A stretch of 64,000 nt of DNA, taken from NCBI RefSeq assembly GCF_000161455.1, contig NZ_CM000745.1:2383905-2447904 (forward strand). The letters run 5' to 3'. A program made the position numbers and the translations under genes. Below, one piece after another: positions 33,866 through 43,395 of the stretch; the first letter of the stretch is position 1; the number at the start of each line of letters is the position of its first letter. A model generated the notes under the pieces. The model searched no databases, was not told the DNA's origin, and saw only the letters and a program-made list of their open reading frames with translations. This DNA comes from Bacillus pseudomycoides DSM 12442. Its GTDB lineage: Bacteria > Bacillota > Bacilli > Bacillales > Bacillaceae_G.

Positions 33866-34096
33866 AAGTATCCCTCCCTCGTACATTTTAAATTTATTCC
33901 AATTTATTTTCTAATATGTAAATTTGATTTTTTAGCTCTATAAAAGCAAAGTTTTATCCAAATCAAAAAGATTGAACTTTCATTATCAAACACGTAATAT
34001 AGACTCTGACTCTAAAAAATAATGATTCAAATGTATGAATGAAGAGGAGGATTTATATACGATTTTTCCTATTTTATAAGACTGAGAGGTTTTGTT

Positions 34097-35299
34097 ATGT
34101 GGCGTAATAAAAATGTCTGGATTGTTCTAATCGGTGAGTTTATCGCTGGGCTTGGTTTGTGGCTTGGGATTCTTGGCAATCTAGAATTTATGCAGAAGTA
34201 TGTACCTTCTGATTTTATGAAGTCGGTTATTTTATTTATTGGATTATTAGCCGGTGTTCTTGTTGGTCCGATGGCTGGTCGTGTTATCGATCAATACGAA
34301 AAAAAGAAAGTCCTTCTTTATGCTGGTTTCGGCCGTGTTATCAGTGTTATTTTTATGTTCTTCGCTATTCAATATGAAAGTATCGCCTTTATGATTGCCT
34401 TTATGATTGCCCTTCAAATTTCAGCGGCTTTTTATTTCCCTGCATTGCAGTCTGTTATTCCGCTTATTGTTCGTGAACATGAACTATTACAGATGAATGG
34501 TGTCCATATGAATATCGGAACAATCGCTCGTATTGCTGGAACCTCACTAGGTGGTGTTCTTCTTGTCGTTATGAGTTTACAGTACATGTACGCGTTCTCA
34601 ATGGCAGCATACGCTTTATTATTCCTTTCGACCTTTTTCCTACGATTTGAAGATCAAAAATCAAATACATCAAGTAAAAAAGCAGCAAAAGATAATAGCT
34701 TTATGGAAGTATTTCGGATTTTAAGAGGAATCCCAGTTGCATTTCGGGCACTTATTTTAAGTATTATTCCCCTTTTATTCATCGCTGGTTTCAATTTAAT
34801 GGTTATTAACATTAGCGAAATGCAACATGATCCGACAATTAAAGGGTTTATTTATACCATTGAAGGTGTGGCTTTTATGTTAGGAGCTTTCGTAATTAAG
34901 CGTTTATCTGATCATTTCCCACCTGATAAATTACTTTATTTCTTCGCCTTCTGTACTGCTTTTGCGCATCTCTCATTGTTCTTTAGTGATGTGAAATGGA
35001 TGGCACTTGTATCATTTGGTCTATTTGGATTTAGCGTTGGCTGTTTCTTCCCTATCATGTCAACAATTTTCCAAACAAAAGTTGAAAAAAGTTATCATGG
35101 ACGTCTTTTCTCATTCCGTAATATGTTTGAAAGGGTAATGTTCCAAATTGTCTTACTTGGAACTGGATTCTTCTTAGACACAATTGGGTTACGATATATG
35201 GTTCTTATTTTTGGCGCTATTTCATTATTAATTATTTTCATGTCGTTATCAAAGCACAAGCAGGCAAGTAAAAACACTTCCCAAGTATCGAACATGTAA
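34097..35299 (+). CDS. MFS transporter
   Basis: The 400-residue protein has 12 hydrophobic segments, a motif-A loop (GPMAGRVIDQYEKKKVLLYAG, residues about 55-75) and a related loop after helix 8 (IKRLSDHFPPDKLL). It resembles the MFS_3/TetA(P)-macrolide-efflux-like group (MefE type). A GAGAGG site precedes the ATG. Substrate unknown. It is followed by a convergent pduL with a shared terminator. Confidence 0.86.
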   Translation: MWRNKNVWIVLIGEFIAGLGLWLGILGNLEFMQKYVPSDFMKSVILFIGLLAGVLVGPMAGRVIDQYEKKKVLLYAGFGRVISVIFMFFAIQYESIAFMIAFMIALQISAAFYFPALQSVIPLIVREHELLQMNGVHMNIGTIARIAGTSLGGVLLVVMSLQYMYAFSMAAYALLFLSTFFLRFEDQKSNTSSKKAAKDNSFMEVFRILRGIPVAFRALILSIIPLLFIAGFNLMVINISEMQHDPTIKGFIYTIEGVAFMLGAFVIKRLSDHFPPDKLLYFFAFCTAFAHLSLFFSDVKWMALVSFGLFGFSVGCFFPIMSTIFQTKVEKSYHGRLFSFRNMFERVMFQIVLLGTGFFLDTIGLRYMVLIFGAISLLIIFMSLSKHKQASKNTSQVSNM

Positions 35300-35330
35300 A
35301 ATCCATCTCCAAATTGAGATGGATTTTTCT
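35298..35330. terminator. Bidirectional terminator between MFS gene and pduL
   Basis: AAATCCATCTC / GAGATGGATTT stem with T residues on one side, located between the convergent stop codons. Confidence 0.8.
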
Positions 35331-35331
35331 C

Positions 35332-35910
35332 TTATTGTAAGAGATGACCTAAGTCTCCTGTTGTTATATTCCCACTATTTGCTTCATCTGTATCAATATG
35401 CATATCTAAGGCGTATGTATCTTTTACACGAATTAACACTTGATTAAAAATCAATCCTCTGTTTCCTTCTACTTTCACACTTGCATATTGTCCATCTTTC
35501 ACTTGAAATTTTTCAGCATCTTGAGGTGTCATATGGATATGGCGCTCAGCGATGATTACACCTTTTTCAATTTTTAAAGAACCCTTTGGACCAATAAGAG
35601 TAATCCCTGGTGTTCCATCAATATTGCCTGATGCTCGAATCGGAGCATCCACTCCTAATTTACGTGCATCTGTTTTTGAAATTTCAACCTGTGTAAACTT
35701 TCGAATAGGACCAAGGATACGGACTTTTGGGATTTCCGCCTTTTCAGTCTTAATCGTTACTGTTTCTTTCGCTGCAAACTCTCCTGGTTGTGAAAGTTCT
35801 TTTGCAACCAGGAGCTCATATCCTTCCCCAAAAAGTTTTTCTAAATCTTCGCTTGTCAGATGGACATGCCGATTTGATACACCAATTGGAATTTGTTTCA
35901 CCTTTAACAC
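35332..35910 (-). CDS. pduL: Phosphate propanoyltransferase (PduL-type phosphotransacylase)
   Basis: The 192-residue protein matches PduL length and motifs: IPIGVSNRHVHLTSEDLEKL at the N-terminus (two zinc-ligand His), IIAERHIHMTPQDAEKF, and LDMHIDTDEANSG near the C-terminus. PduL interconverts acyl-CoA and acyl phosphate; outside microcompartments it acts as a phosphotransacetylase. No pdu or eut genes are adjacent, so this is the stand-alone housekeeping type lacking a microcompartment-targeting extension. The start follows GAGGTGTTAAAGG. Confidence 0.9.
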   Translation of the reverse strand: MLKVKQIPIGVSNRHVHLTSEDLEKLFGEGYELLVAKELSQPGEFAAKETVTIKTEKAEIPKVRILGPIRKFTQVEISKTDARKLGVDAPIRASGNIDGTPGITLIGPKGSLKIEKGVIIAERHIHMTPQDAEKFQVKDGQYASVKVEGNRGLIFNQVLIRVKDTYALDMHIDTDEANSGNITTGDLGHLLQ

Positions 35911-36083
35911 CTCTTCATTATGTGGTAGTATTCATACTCTTTAGCCTTCCCTTCTTTTTCTTTTTACACAACTGCGTTTTGAATTCTGACTCAAAAGTGA
36001 TAAAATATAATTATGTGTTTTCAGAATAATAAAAGAATATAAAATTTAGAAAATGAAAGCACAGTTTTTTAGGAGGGGTTTTG

Positions 36084-37283
36084 ATGACTTATACGTTAGC
36101 AGCTAGAATGAAAGCATTTCAATCTTCTATATTCAGTGAATTAGCAGCTTATAAAAAGGTAAAAATTGCAGCAGGTCACAAAATGATTGATTTGAGTATC
36201 GGCAATCCAGATATGCCTCCTGCTGATATTGTAAGAGAAGCTATGGTACATACAGCAAATGAAAAAGAAAGTTACGGTTATACTTTAACAGGTATTCAAG
36301 AATTCCATGAGTCAGTAACTGAATATTACGATAACAATCACAATGTTAAATTAGATCCAAACAATGAAGTTTTATTATTAATGGGTTCCCAAGATGGACT
36401 CGTTCACTTGCCTATGATTTTTGCAAATCCAGGTGATCTTATTTTAGTACCTGATCCTGGATATACAGCATATGAGACGGGTATTCAAATGGCAGGTGCA
36501 AAGCCTTACTTCATGCCTTTAAAGAAGGAAAATGATTTTTTACCTAATTTACAAGACGTTCCTGAGGAAATTGCTAAACAAGCAAAAATGATGATATTAA
36601 ACTTCCCTGGAAATCCAGTTCCGGCAATGGCTCATGAAGATTTCTTCAAAGAGGTCATTGCATTCGCAAAACAGCACAATATCATTGTGGTACATGATTT
36701 CGCCTATGCAGAATTTTATTACGATGGAAAGAAACCAATCAGTTTCTTATCTGTTCCTGGCGCCAAAGAAGTTGGTGTTGAAATTAATTCCCTATCCAAA
36801 AGCTATAGCTTAGCTGGTAGCCGCATTGGTTATATGATTGGAAATGAAGAAATTGTAGGTGCACTAGCGCAATTTAAATCAAACACAGACTACGGAGTGT
36901 TCTTGCCAATTCAAAAGGCCGCATCAGTTGCCTTACGTAAAGGGGCCGATTTCTGCGCCAAAAATCGGATTATCTACCAAGAACGTAGAGATACTTTAGT
37001 TGATGGATTTGCTTCTTTCGGATGGCATGTTGATAGACCAGCTGGTAGTATGTTTGTTTGGGCTGAAATCCCAAAAGGCTGGACCTCATTAGACTTTACC
37101 TATGCACTAATGGATCGTGCGCATGTTGTTGTAACCCCTGGTCATGCTTTTGGACCACATGGTGAAGGATTCGTTCGTATCGCACTTGTTCAAGATAAAG
37201 AAGTGTTACAACAAGTTGTTGAAAATATTGAAAATAGCGGTATTTTCTCTCCCGAAAAGGCAGATGCATTAGTCAATAATTAA
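36084..37283 (+). CDS. PLP-dependent class I/II aminotransferase (DapL/PatA-like)
   Basis: The ATG at 36084 lies 5 nt after AGGAGGGG; the in-frame TTG at 36081 is too close. The 399-residue fold type I aminotransferase has the usual MIDLSIGNPDMPPAD start, PDPGYTAYETGI (near 125), NFPGNPVPAMA with the substrate-site Asn, VVHDFAYAEFYYDG, and the PLP-lysine Lys239 in SLSKSYSLAGSRIG; the carboxylate-binding Arg is near residue 365 in FVRIALVQD. The sequence is of the LL-diaminopimelate/aspartate-like aminotransferase group; the actual substrate is not certain. Confidence 0.88.
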   Translation: MTYTLAARMKAFQSSIFSELAAYKKVKIAAGHKMIDLSIGNPDMPPADIVREAMVHTANEKESYGYTLTGIQEFHESVTEYYDNNHNVKLDPNNEVLLLMGSQDGLVHLPMIFANPGDLILVPDPGYTAYETGIQMAGAKPYFMPLKKENDFLPNLQDVPEEIAKQAKMMILNFPGNPVPAMAHEDFFKEVIAFAKQHNIIVVHDFAYAEFYYDGKKPISFLSVPGAKEVGVEINSLSKSYSLAGSRIGYMIGNEEIVGALAQFKSNTDYGVFLPIQKAASVALRKGADFCAKNRIIYQERRDTLVDGFASFGWHVDRPAGSMFVWAEIPKGWTSLDFTYALMDRAHVVVTPGHAFGPHGEGFVRIALVQDKEVLQQVVENIENSGIFSPEKADALVNN

Positions 37284-37289
37284 TTACAA

Positions 37290-37318
37290 ATCCCCTGCTT
37301 ATTTTTAGCAGGGGCTAT
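37290..37318 (+). terminator. Terminator after the aminotransferase
   Basis: CCCCTGC / GCAGGGG stem with an AT-rich loop about 10 bp past the stop; the trailing T run is short (CTATTATTTT). Confidence 0.65.
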
Positions 37319-37355
37319 TATTTTCCCATTTAAGGATTAAAGATCGGAGACCTTT

Positions 37356-37763
37356 ATGAATATCAAAAATATTAACGATACACTTCCTCATCGCTACCCA
37401 TTTTTAATGATTGATAGAATCACAGAAATTGAAAATGAAAAATCCGTAAAAGGATATAAATTAATCACAAGTAACGAATGGTTTATAAATCCGAATCAAA
37501 ACAGCATGCCACACATGCTAATTGTAGAGGCCCTTGCACAGCTTGGAGCATTTGTAGGAACAAGTGAGTCTACCGGATTAGGATTCCTCTCCTCATTAGA
37601 CGGTGTAACATTTAATGGCACTGCTATACCTGGTGACAAGCTAGATTTACAATATGAAGTTCTGCGGAATAAACGAGGATTTGTTCTCGGGAAAGGAATT
37701 GCTTCTGTAAATGGTAAACCCATTGTTATAGTTGAAAAGTTATTAGTTTACATTACTTCATAA
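37356..37763 (+). CDS. FabZ-like 3-hydroxyacyl-ACP dehydratase
   Basis: The 135-residue hot-dog-fold protein has the FabZ start LPHRYPFLMIDRITEIE (catalytic His in PHRYP) and HMLIVEALAQLGA with the catalytic acid Glu, close to canonical FabZ (about 140-145 residues). It dehydrates 3-hydroxyacyl-ACP or a related thioester. Since it is next to a CoaW pantothenate kinase (52-bp gap) rather than a fab cluster, it is probably an accessory copy. The upstream site is weak (GGAGACC). Confidence 0.85.
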   Translation: MNIKNINDTLPHRYPFLMIDRITEIENEKSVKGYKLITSNEWFINPNQNSMPHMLIVEALAQLGAFVGTSESTGLGFLSSLDGVTFNGTAIPGDKLDLQYEVLRNKRGFVLGKGIASVNGKPIVIVEKLLVYITS

Positions 37764-37815
37764 AGAGTGAATGATAGATGTTCATTATTATTACACAATG
37801 ATAAGGAGTACAAAA

Positions 37816-38637
37816 ATGAAGAGCACCGTCGGTATTGATGCTGGAGGAACACTAACAAAAATTGCTTATTTTAATGAAGAAAATGAATTGCATTTTAAAA
37901 AATTTTACTCTCATGAACAAATCAAAATTCAAGAGTGGTTAAATAAAAATAAGTATATAAATAGATTGTCTCTGACTGGTGGTAAAGCTGAACAGTTACA
38001 AACATTATTTTCTGCAACATACACTATAGAGTATGTTGCAGAATTCGATGCCACACTTGCAGGCGTTCACTATCTTATTAACAACGGAAATTATTCCATA
38101 AACAACTTTGTTTTAACAAATATCGGTACAGGAACATCCATTCATTATGTCCATAATAAAAATTATATTCGTGCTGGAGGAACTGGTATTGGTGGAGGCA
38201 CTATCATGGGCTTGTCGAAACTATTAGCGAATATAGATCGTTTTGAAGAAGTAATCCAGCAGACAAAACTAGGTTCTAGGCAGAATCTCGATATAACAGT
38301 TGGAGATATTTATAGCGGGATTCTATCTCCTATTGATAGTAATTTAACAGCTAGTAATTTCGGAAAAGCTGCTATGAGTGAAGCTGATTATAACAACCCC
38401 GATTTACTCGCTACCCTTCAAGGTCTTGTTGGTGAAGTAGTTACTGCATTAAGCCTTCAATTTGCAGAAGCAAAAGATATGGATCATATCGTTTATATTG
38501 GATCTACACTATCAAATAATACACATCTACAAGAAATTATAGGTAGTTATACTTTGTATCAAAATAAAAAACCTATCTTCTTAGAAGATCACGGTTTTAG
38601 CGGGGCTATTGGTGCCTTACTGAGTATAGCCAAATAA
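37816..38637 (+). CDS. coaW: Type II pantothenate kinase
   Basis: The ATG at 37816 follows ATAAGGAGTAC and gives 273 residues, the usual CoaW length. The acetate/sugar-kinase fold is clear: phosphate-1 motif GIDAGGTLTKIAYF, phosphate-2 NIGTGTSIHYV, adenosine loop GGTGIGGGTIMGL, and catalytic Glu/Arg segments in between. It carries out the first step of CoA synthesis; staphylococcal and B. cereus-group type II enzymes are not feedback-inhibited by CoA. It lies right after a FabZ-like gene and probably shares its transcript. Confidence 0.9.
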   Translation: MKSTVGIDAGGTLTKIAYFNEENELHFKKFYSHEQIKIQEWLNKNKYINRLSLTGGKAEQLQTLFSATYTIEYVAEFDATLAGVHYLINNGNYSINNFVLTNIGTGTSIHYVHNKNYIRAGGTGIGGGTIMGLSKLLANIDRFEEVIQQTKLGSRQNLDITVGDIYSGILSPIDSNLTASNFGKAAMSEADYNNPDLLATLQGLVGEVVTALSLQFAEAKDMDHIVYIGSTLSNNTHLQEIIGSYTLYQNKKPIFLEDHGFSGAIGALLSIAK

Positions 38638-38695
38638 ATATATTACAAAGAAAAGAGCCTCTGTGAAAGAGAAAACATGAGTCAAAATTTCACAT

Positions 38696-38730
38696 AATAA
38701 AAAAGCTGGTTTTTAGACCAGCTTTTTTAT
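38696..38730. terminator. Bidirectional terminator
   Basis: AAAAAAGCTGGT / ACCAGCTTTTTT stem between coaW and the convergent hypothetical gene at 38736. Confidence 0.87.
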
Positions 38731-38735
38731 TTGAA

Positions 38736-39041
38736 CTATAGCTCTACATATCCTTTTTCTCCACCAAGATATTGAAAACGATTTACACCAAACGCTTGCG
38801 CTACATATCCTCTCATCGCTTCAAACCCTTCACCAAAATAAGGAATAGGGTTTTTCAAAAACGAGATTGTTTTTTCTCCATCATAAATTTTAGCTTTTAT
38901 TATATCTTTGTCTGAATGAAACGATATATATATTCCCTTATAATAATATTCATAATATCCCTCTTCATCCTGTTCACTCTTGTCTTCAAAAGGTATACAT
39001 TCCATTTTATAAGTATCCCCATTAATATTTATTAATTCCAT
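38736..39041 (-). CDS. Hypothetical protein
   Basis: The 101-residue acidic protein (MELININGDTYKMECIPFED, then EGYYEYYYKGIYISFHSDKD) has no signal peptide, membrane segment or catalytic motif. The beta-strand-rich pattern with many tyrosines suggests a compact alpha/beta protein. It starts at a suitable distance from AAAGGGGCGG and lies just downstream of helD on the same strand (65 bp). I do not recognise the family. Confidence 0.68.
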   Translation of the reverse strand: MELININGDTYKMECIPFEDKSEQDEEGYYEYYYKGIYISFHSDKDIIKAKIYDGEKTISFLKNPIPYFGEGFEAMRGYVAQAFGVNRFQYLGGEKGYVEL

Positions 39042-39105
39042 GTAATCCGCCCCTTTAAGGAAAACTTAGGTACATTAACATGTAACAACCTCTTTTATTC
39101 CGCTT

Positions 39106-41454
39106 CTATATTTTCTTGTAACAATACGTTTTTGGAGAAACAGACTGTAAAAATTCATTCATCTCCCCTACAGAATAAATATATAACTCATGCATCGCAC
39201 GCGTACAAGCGGTATAAAATAACTTACGTTCACTTTCTCGGCTGTATTTTTCCTCTGATGCATCGTAGATAATGACCGCATCAAACTCTACCCCTTTCGA
39301 TAAATACGATGGGATAATCAAAATACCTTCATCAAACGAACTCGTTTCTTTCTTAATGAGGCGAACTGGTAATGATGTTTGTAGGGCATAGTACGCATCT
39401 TCGCTTTCTTCCGCTGTTTTACAAATAACCGCGATTGTTCTGTGACCACTTTGCTTCAATTGTTCGATTTGGTCCACAATCTTTTTATGATGAGCTTCTC
39501 CTTCTTTCACTTCTGTTATAATCGGTTGTTTTCCTTCACGCTGAAACGGTTCAATTTCATCACCGTCAATTAACTGCTTCGTAAATTCAATAATTTGCTT
39601 TGTAGAGCGATAACTACGCGTAAGAACAATTTTTTCACTTAGTTCTTCCCCATACAAGGTACTTAACTGTGAAAATTCATTCTCTGACGCATGTTCATAA
39701 ATGGTCTGATTAAAATCGCCTAGTATCGTCATTTTTGTATGAGGGAATATTCGTTTTAAAAATGCATATTGAAATGCAGAATAATCCTGCGCTTCATCAA
39801 TAAATATGTGCTGCACAGATGTATTTTTTTGTAATTCTTCTAGTTGGTCTTTCATGTATAAATAAGGCGTTGCATCTTCATACGCCATATAAAAACCTTG
39901 CATTTTTTCTATTGTTTCTCCGCATATTTCATCCCATTTTTGTGGTAATTTATATTCTTCTACAAGTTGCTTAGCAAACTCGGGATCTTTAAATAACTGT
40001 ATATAGAGTGCTGATGTATGAATAAATTGTAATTTTTTCACACGTCTTCGGAGCGGTTTAAAATATTTTTTCACAACAATAGCTGCTAACATATTTTGTT
40101 CACGTTCAAAATCATCAAACGTACCATCGGAATATTCTTGTCTTTTCTGTAATTTCCGATGAACTTTTGCGTATGTTTCTTTATCTAATAACTGTACTTC
40201 TTCTTCCACCCAAAGTTTTTTTCTCTCTATTTTTTCTTGCTCCTTCAGCTCCTTTAACAACCACTCAGAAATTAACTTTATTCGATTCGGAATCCGTATT
40301 GAAGGATCAAATTTATAAAATTGTTCTTTTATTTGTTCTTTAGAGATTAATACTTCCCCTCTAAATTTTATATCTTTAAATAACATACCTTCTCGTTTTA
40401 AATAAGATACATACTGATCTACTACTTCAATAAAATCAGAACTTGCTTTATATCTAATCCCTTCTAATCGTGTTTTATAACTCTTTTCTTCCATTCTTGT
40501 CAGTACATATTCCATTTGTGTAAATGGATCTTCTAATTCAAATTTCTTATCAATATGACGCTCTAAGTATTCTTGGAATGTCGTTTGCTTCATATTGTCT
40601 TCACCAAGTTCCGGCAATACTGTAGATACATAGCTATTAAACATCGAGTTTGGAGAAAAGAGAACGATTTGATCGGCGTGTAATGTCTCTCGATAACGAT
40701 ATAATAAATATGCAACGCGCTGAAGAGCTGCCGATGTTTTACCGCTTCCTGCAGCTCCTTGAACAACAAGTAAACGACTCTTTTCATTCCGGATAATTTG
40801 GTTTTGTTCCTTTTGAATTGTTGAAACAATGCTTTTCATTTGTGTATTGGCGTTATTTCCTAATACTTCTTGTAGCAATTTATCGCCAATCGTCACTCCT
40901 GTATCAAACATACTTACAATTCGACCATTCCGAATAACATATTGCCTTTTTAATGTCATTTCACCCGAAATCGTATCATTAGGTGCTTCGTATTTAGCTC
41001 TTCCTACAGAATAGTCATAATACAAACTTGATATAGGGGCTCGCCAGTCATACACAAGAAATTGTTCTGTCTGTTCATCGTAGAATGAGTGAATACCAAG
41101 ATAAATAGCATCCTCACTTTTTTCACCGTCTTCTAAAAAATCTACCCTTCCAAAGTATGGTGATTGCTGTAATCTTTGTAATCCTTTTAGTTGATTGTAA
41201 GCATGGCGGTGACTTTGCTCTCGTTCAGATAATAACTCTGCTTGTTGTTTGATACTTGCTGCCGTTTCGATAGCCTCTTCTGTATTATCAACATTCACAG
41301 TTACATCGTCCCAAAAATGTTTTCGAATCTGGACAACATCTTTTGTTGCTGCACTTGTATATTGCTCTAATGTATCAATATGTTTTTCAATCTTTCCAAC
41401 TACTTCTTTCACACGATGTTGTTCCTGTTTCCACTCTTGACCTGTTTTCCCCAT
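39106..41454 (-). CDS. helD: RNA polymerase recycling motor ATPase HelD
   Basis: The start at 41454 (MGKTGQEWKQEQHRVKEVVG) follows AAGGAGTGGC and gives 782 residues, the usual HelD size. The N-terminal coiled-coil arm (1-130) precedes a UvrD/Rep-type helicase core: Walker A GAAGSGKTSAALQR near residue 233, Walker B-like HIFIDEAQDYS, motif III LGDFNQTIY, motif IV TRSYRSTKQI, and motif VI TACTRAMHEL. HelD binds RNA polymerase and removes it from stalled or terminated complexes, with an influence on rifampicin tolerance. Monocistronic. Confidence 0.93.
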   Translation of the reverse strand: MGKTGQEWKQEQHRVKEVVGKIEKHIDTLEQYTSAATKDVVQIRKHFWDDVTVNVDNTEEAIETAASIKQQAELLSEREQSHRHAYNQLKGLQRLQQSPYFGRVDFLEDGEKSEDAIYLGIHSFYDEQTEQFLVYDWRAPISSLYYDYSVGRAKYEAPNDTISGEMTLKRQYVIRNGRIVSMFDTGVTIGDKLLQEVLGNNANTQMKSIVSTIQKEQNQIIRNEKSRLLVVQGAAGSGKTSAALQRVAYLLYRYRETLHADQIVLFSPNSMFNSYVSTVLPELGEDNMKQTTFQEYLERHIDKKFELEDPFTQMEYVLTRMEEKSYKTRLEGIRYKASSDFIEVVDQYVSYLKREGMLFKDIKFRGEVLISKEQIKEQFYKFDPSIRIPNRIKLISEWLLKELKEQEKIERKKLWVEEEVQLLDKETYAKVHRKLQKRQEYSDGTFDDFEREQNMLAAIVVKKYFKPLRRRVKKLQFIHTSALYIQLFKDPEFAKQLVEEYKLPQKWDEICGETIEKMQGFYMAYEDATPYLYMKDQLEELQKNTSVQHIFIDEAQDYSAFQYAFLKRIFPHTKMTILGDFNQTIYEHASENEFSQLSTLYGEELSEKIVLTRSYRSTKQIIEFTKQLIDGDEIEPFQREGKQPIITEVKEGEAHHKKIVDQIEQLKQSGHRTIAVICKTAEESEDAYYALQTSLPVRLIKKETSSFDEGILIIPSYLSKGVEFDAVIIYDASEEKYSRESERKLFYTACTRAMHELYIYSVGEMNEFLQSVSPKTYCYKKI

Positions 41455-41524
41455 ATTGCCACTCCTTATCAACTAATCGTTCTGATGCTCATTGTTTGAT
41501 GCTATAACAAATTCAATAAAAAGT

Positions 41525-41554
41525 TTGACAAACAAGCATTTAATTTGTTATAAT
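41525..41554 (+). promoter_or_regulatory. Consensus sigma-A promoter without a protein gene
   Basis: TTGACA (41525-41530) and TATAAT (41549-41554), both perfect hexamers, are 18 bp apart on the plus strand, in the gap between helD and the convergent ligase gene. The only downstream structure before the next gene is a perfect terminator-type hairpin. Confidence 0.7.
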
Positions 41555-41560
41555 TAAATT

Positions 41561-41670
41561 GGGTAATTATTGAGTTTTCGCAAAAATAAACGATGAGCGT
41601 TTTTCCATTTTAACACATATATATGAAAAATCAATAAAAAGGAGATACAAATTTGTATCTCCTTTTTATT
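41561..41670 (+). ncRNA. Candidate small RNA (about 110 nt)
   Basis: Transcription from the perfect promoter at 41525-41554 would start near 41561 and end at the perfect palindrome 41636-41667 (16-bp arms AAAAAGGAGATACAAA and complement) with T residues. No ORF with a ribosome binding site is found in it. The same palindrome also serves as terminator of the minus-strand ligase gene, so the plus-strand RNA could be a by-product. Structure and function unknown. Confidence 0.42.
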
Positions 41671-42173
41671 TTGGAAGTTCCACTTCAAATTCTATTATTG
41701 ATTCTCCATCTTCTCCAATACGTTCAACACTTACTTTTTCAATTATACATCGCAATCGCGTGCTTAATTTCAGCATCTTCTCTGCGATTTTTATTGCCCG
41801 TTGTTCATTTTCTTTTCGTCCAACTGTAACGTGTGGTATATAAGGTATATCACTTCGCAAAAATTCCGTCAAAGGCCCTTTGTATAACTCATCATGTAAC
41901 TCTCTTACCTGTTCCCTTCCCTTTTTCAACATGTAAGAACAAGTACTCACCTTCATGACTTATTCGATCAATAAGCTCAATTTCTATTGGATGAATCCCT
42001 TGCAATTTCCGGGCTATATGCGCTCTTAGTTCATCATTAGAAAGTGCACTTTCAAAAGGAAACACAAGTATAATATGTGGTTGAATGAATCCAAATAAAG
42101 GATCATGCTTTTTTCTAATTGCTTCAATTTCATCTATTTGCGCCTCACCTAGAAAAAGTAAAATAGTACGCAC
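41666..42173 (-). pseudogene. 2'-5' RNA ligase family protein, frameshifted
   Basis: From the GTG at 42173 (behind GGAGGG) the frame reads VRTILLFLGEAQIDEIEAIR, PHIILVFPFES (first catalytic HxT-like site, here His-Ile-Ile-Leu) and EGEYLFLHVEKG. Then one extra base in GAAAAAGGGAAG (near 41919-41926) shifts the frame; the +1 frame continues REQVRELHDELYKGP, then YIPHVTVGRKEN (second HxT site) to 41666. Together they make one 2H-phosphoesterase of about 170 residues. It is either a real frameshift mutation or a homopolymer sequencing error. Confidence 0.78.
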
Positions 42174-42210
42174 TCTCCACCCTCCCTCCAACGAAACAAA
42201 AAACTCAGCT

Positions 42211-42678
42211 CTATGAAACTGCACGAAAAACTTTTCTAAACTTCATATAACAAGCAATTCTCCATGGAACTATATAAGAAATCGCAACAACATAAAACAA
42301 TAACCCTATCGTTTGCTGATCCAAATCAATTATATATTGCCTAGAAACGTACCTTAAAATTACAATCCCAATAAAAGTAATGAGAAAAGCTACACTTTTC
42401 TTCGTATAGACATTCCCATCTTCCCTTCTCTCATAATTTGTAAGTATAATAAGTGGAATCGCGAAAAAAATTCCAAATAACATCGCAAAGCCAATGTATA
42501 CTGCAGCCGGATGAATAGGACCAAAAAACATTAAAATTCCTGGTGATAAAAAAAGCAGTGGTAATAAAATTCGTTTACCATTTCCCTTTATCGGTCTATG
42601 CATAGAGCGATAACGCCGCCATAAAATCAATAATGCAATACATAAAAACATCGTTATTAACGAAGATGTATCTCCCAT
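42211..42678 (-). CDS. CcdC/DUF1453-like membrane protein
   Basis: The 155-residue membrane protein has five hydrophobic segments (about 5-20, 37-52, 58-78, 93-110 and 122-143) separated by short basic loops (WRRYRSMHRPIKGNGKR, NYERREDGN). Size and layout fit the CcdC family (B. subtilis CcdC is about 160 residues), associated with cytochrome c maturation genes. No other ccd gene is adjacent here, so the role is uncertain. It is upstream of the ligase pseudogene on the same strand. Confidence 0.62.
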   Translation of the reverse strand: MGDTSSLITMFLCIALLILWRRYRSMHRPIKGNGKRILLPLLFLSPGILMFFGPIHPAAVYIGFAMLFGIFFAIPLIILTNYERREDGNVYTKKSVAFLITFIGIVILRYVSRQYIIDLDQQTIGLLFYVVAISYIVPWRIACYMKFRKVFRAVS

Positions 42679-42729
42679 ATGTTTTCCTTCTCTCCTAAAA
42701 TATTTTATCTAACACTGCTATACAATTTA

Positions 42730-43395
42730 TTAAACCGTTTGTTCTAAAGAAATTTTTCGAATACATATACCACTAATCACAAAGTAAAACACGATTAGCC
42801 CACTGGAAATGATTATGAACGAAGGTATATTCATCAAAACTTCAGTTTTTGTAAGGGTCAATTTTAGCCCACTGTCATAACATACGCTTGTTAAGCCTAT
42901 AAAAAAGATTGAACCAACTCCACATCCAATCCAATTAAATCTCTGCTGAAAAATAACAATTCCTTGAAAAAGACTCGCTATAGTAACATAAAGTAAAAAC
43001 TGTACAAAAAACTGCTCAATTGAACCTCCTATCAAACTAGCACTTTCCACACGATAAAATAAGTCCTGTAAGAAAACCATTTGAAACAGTGAAAAAAACG
43101 CTGCTTGTAAAGCAATATAACAAACTGATCCAATGAAAAACTGTAACCTTGTTGTCCCAAACGAAACAGCTAAGCGAAATACATCTAGCTGTATAAAGAA
43201 AGTGCTCACTACAATAAAAAATATAATGGCAATAGAAGGATTGTTGAAAACATCTTGTAAAAAGCCAACTCGTATATCTTTTATATCTATTAAACTCGTT
43301 GAACCTTTTATGATTAACGCTACAATCCAAAATATTAAAATAGCTTTATAATGATAATTAATGTGTAATTTCAACTGATTCATTAGCATCTTCAC
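42730..43395 (-). CDS. ABC-2 type membrane protein (YtrC/YtrD-like)
   Basis: The 221-residue protein has six hydrophobic segments (about 18-35, 50-67, 82-105, 125-148, 158-175 and 190-212) with no ATPase motif. It overlaps the upstream ATPase gene by 4 nt (ATGA), so it would form its permease. The operon order GntR regulator - ATPase - permease is that of the YtrA-type cell-envelope transporter systems. Because the ATPase is frameshifted, the transporter may be inactive. Confidence 0.72.
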   Translation of the reverse strand: MKMLMNQLKLHINYHYKAILIFWIVALIIKGSTSLIDIKDIRVGFLQDVFNNPSIAIIFFIVVSTFFIQLDVFRLAVSFGTTRLQFFIGSVCYIALQAAFFSLFQMVFLQDLFYRVESASLIGGSIEQFFVQFLLYVTIASLFQGIVIFQQRFNWIGCGVGSIFFIGLTSVCYDSGLKLTLTKTEVLMNIPSFIIISSGLIVFYFVISGICIRKISLEQTV

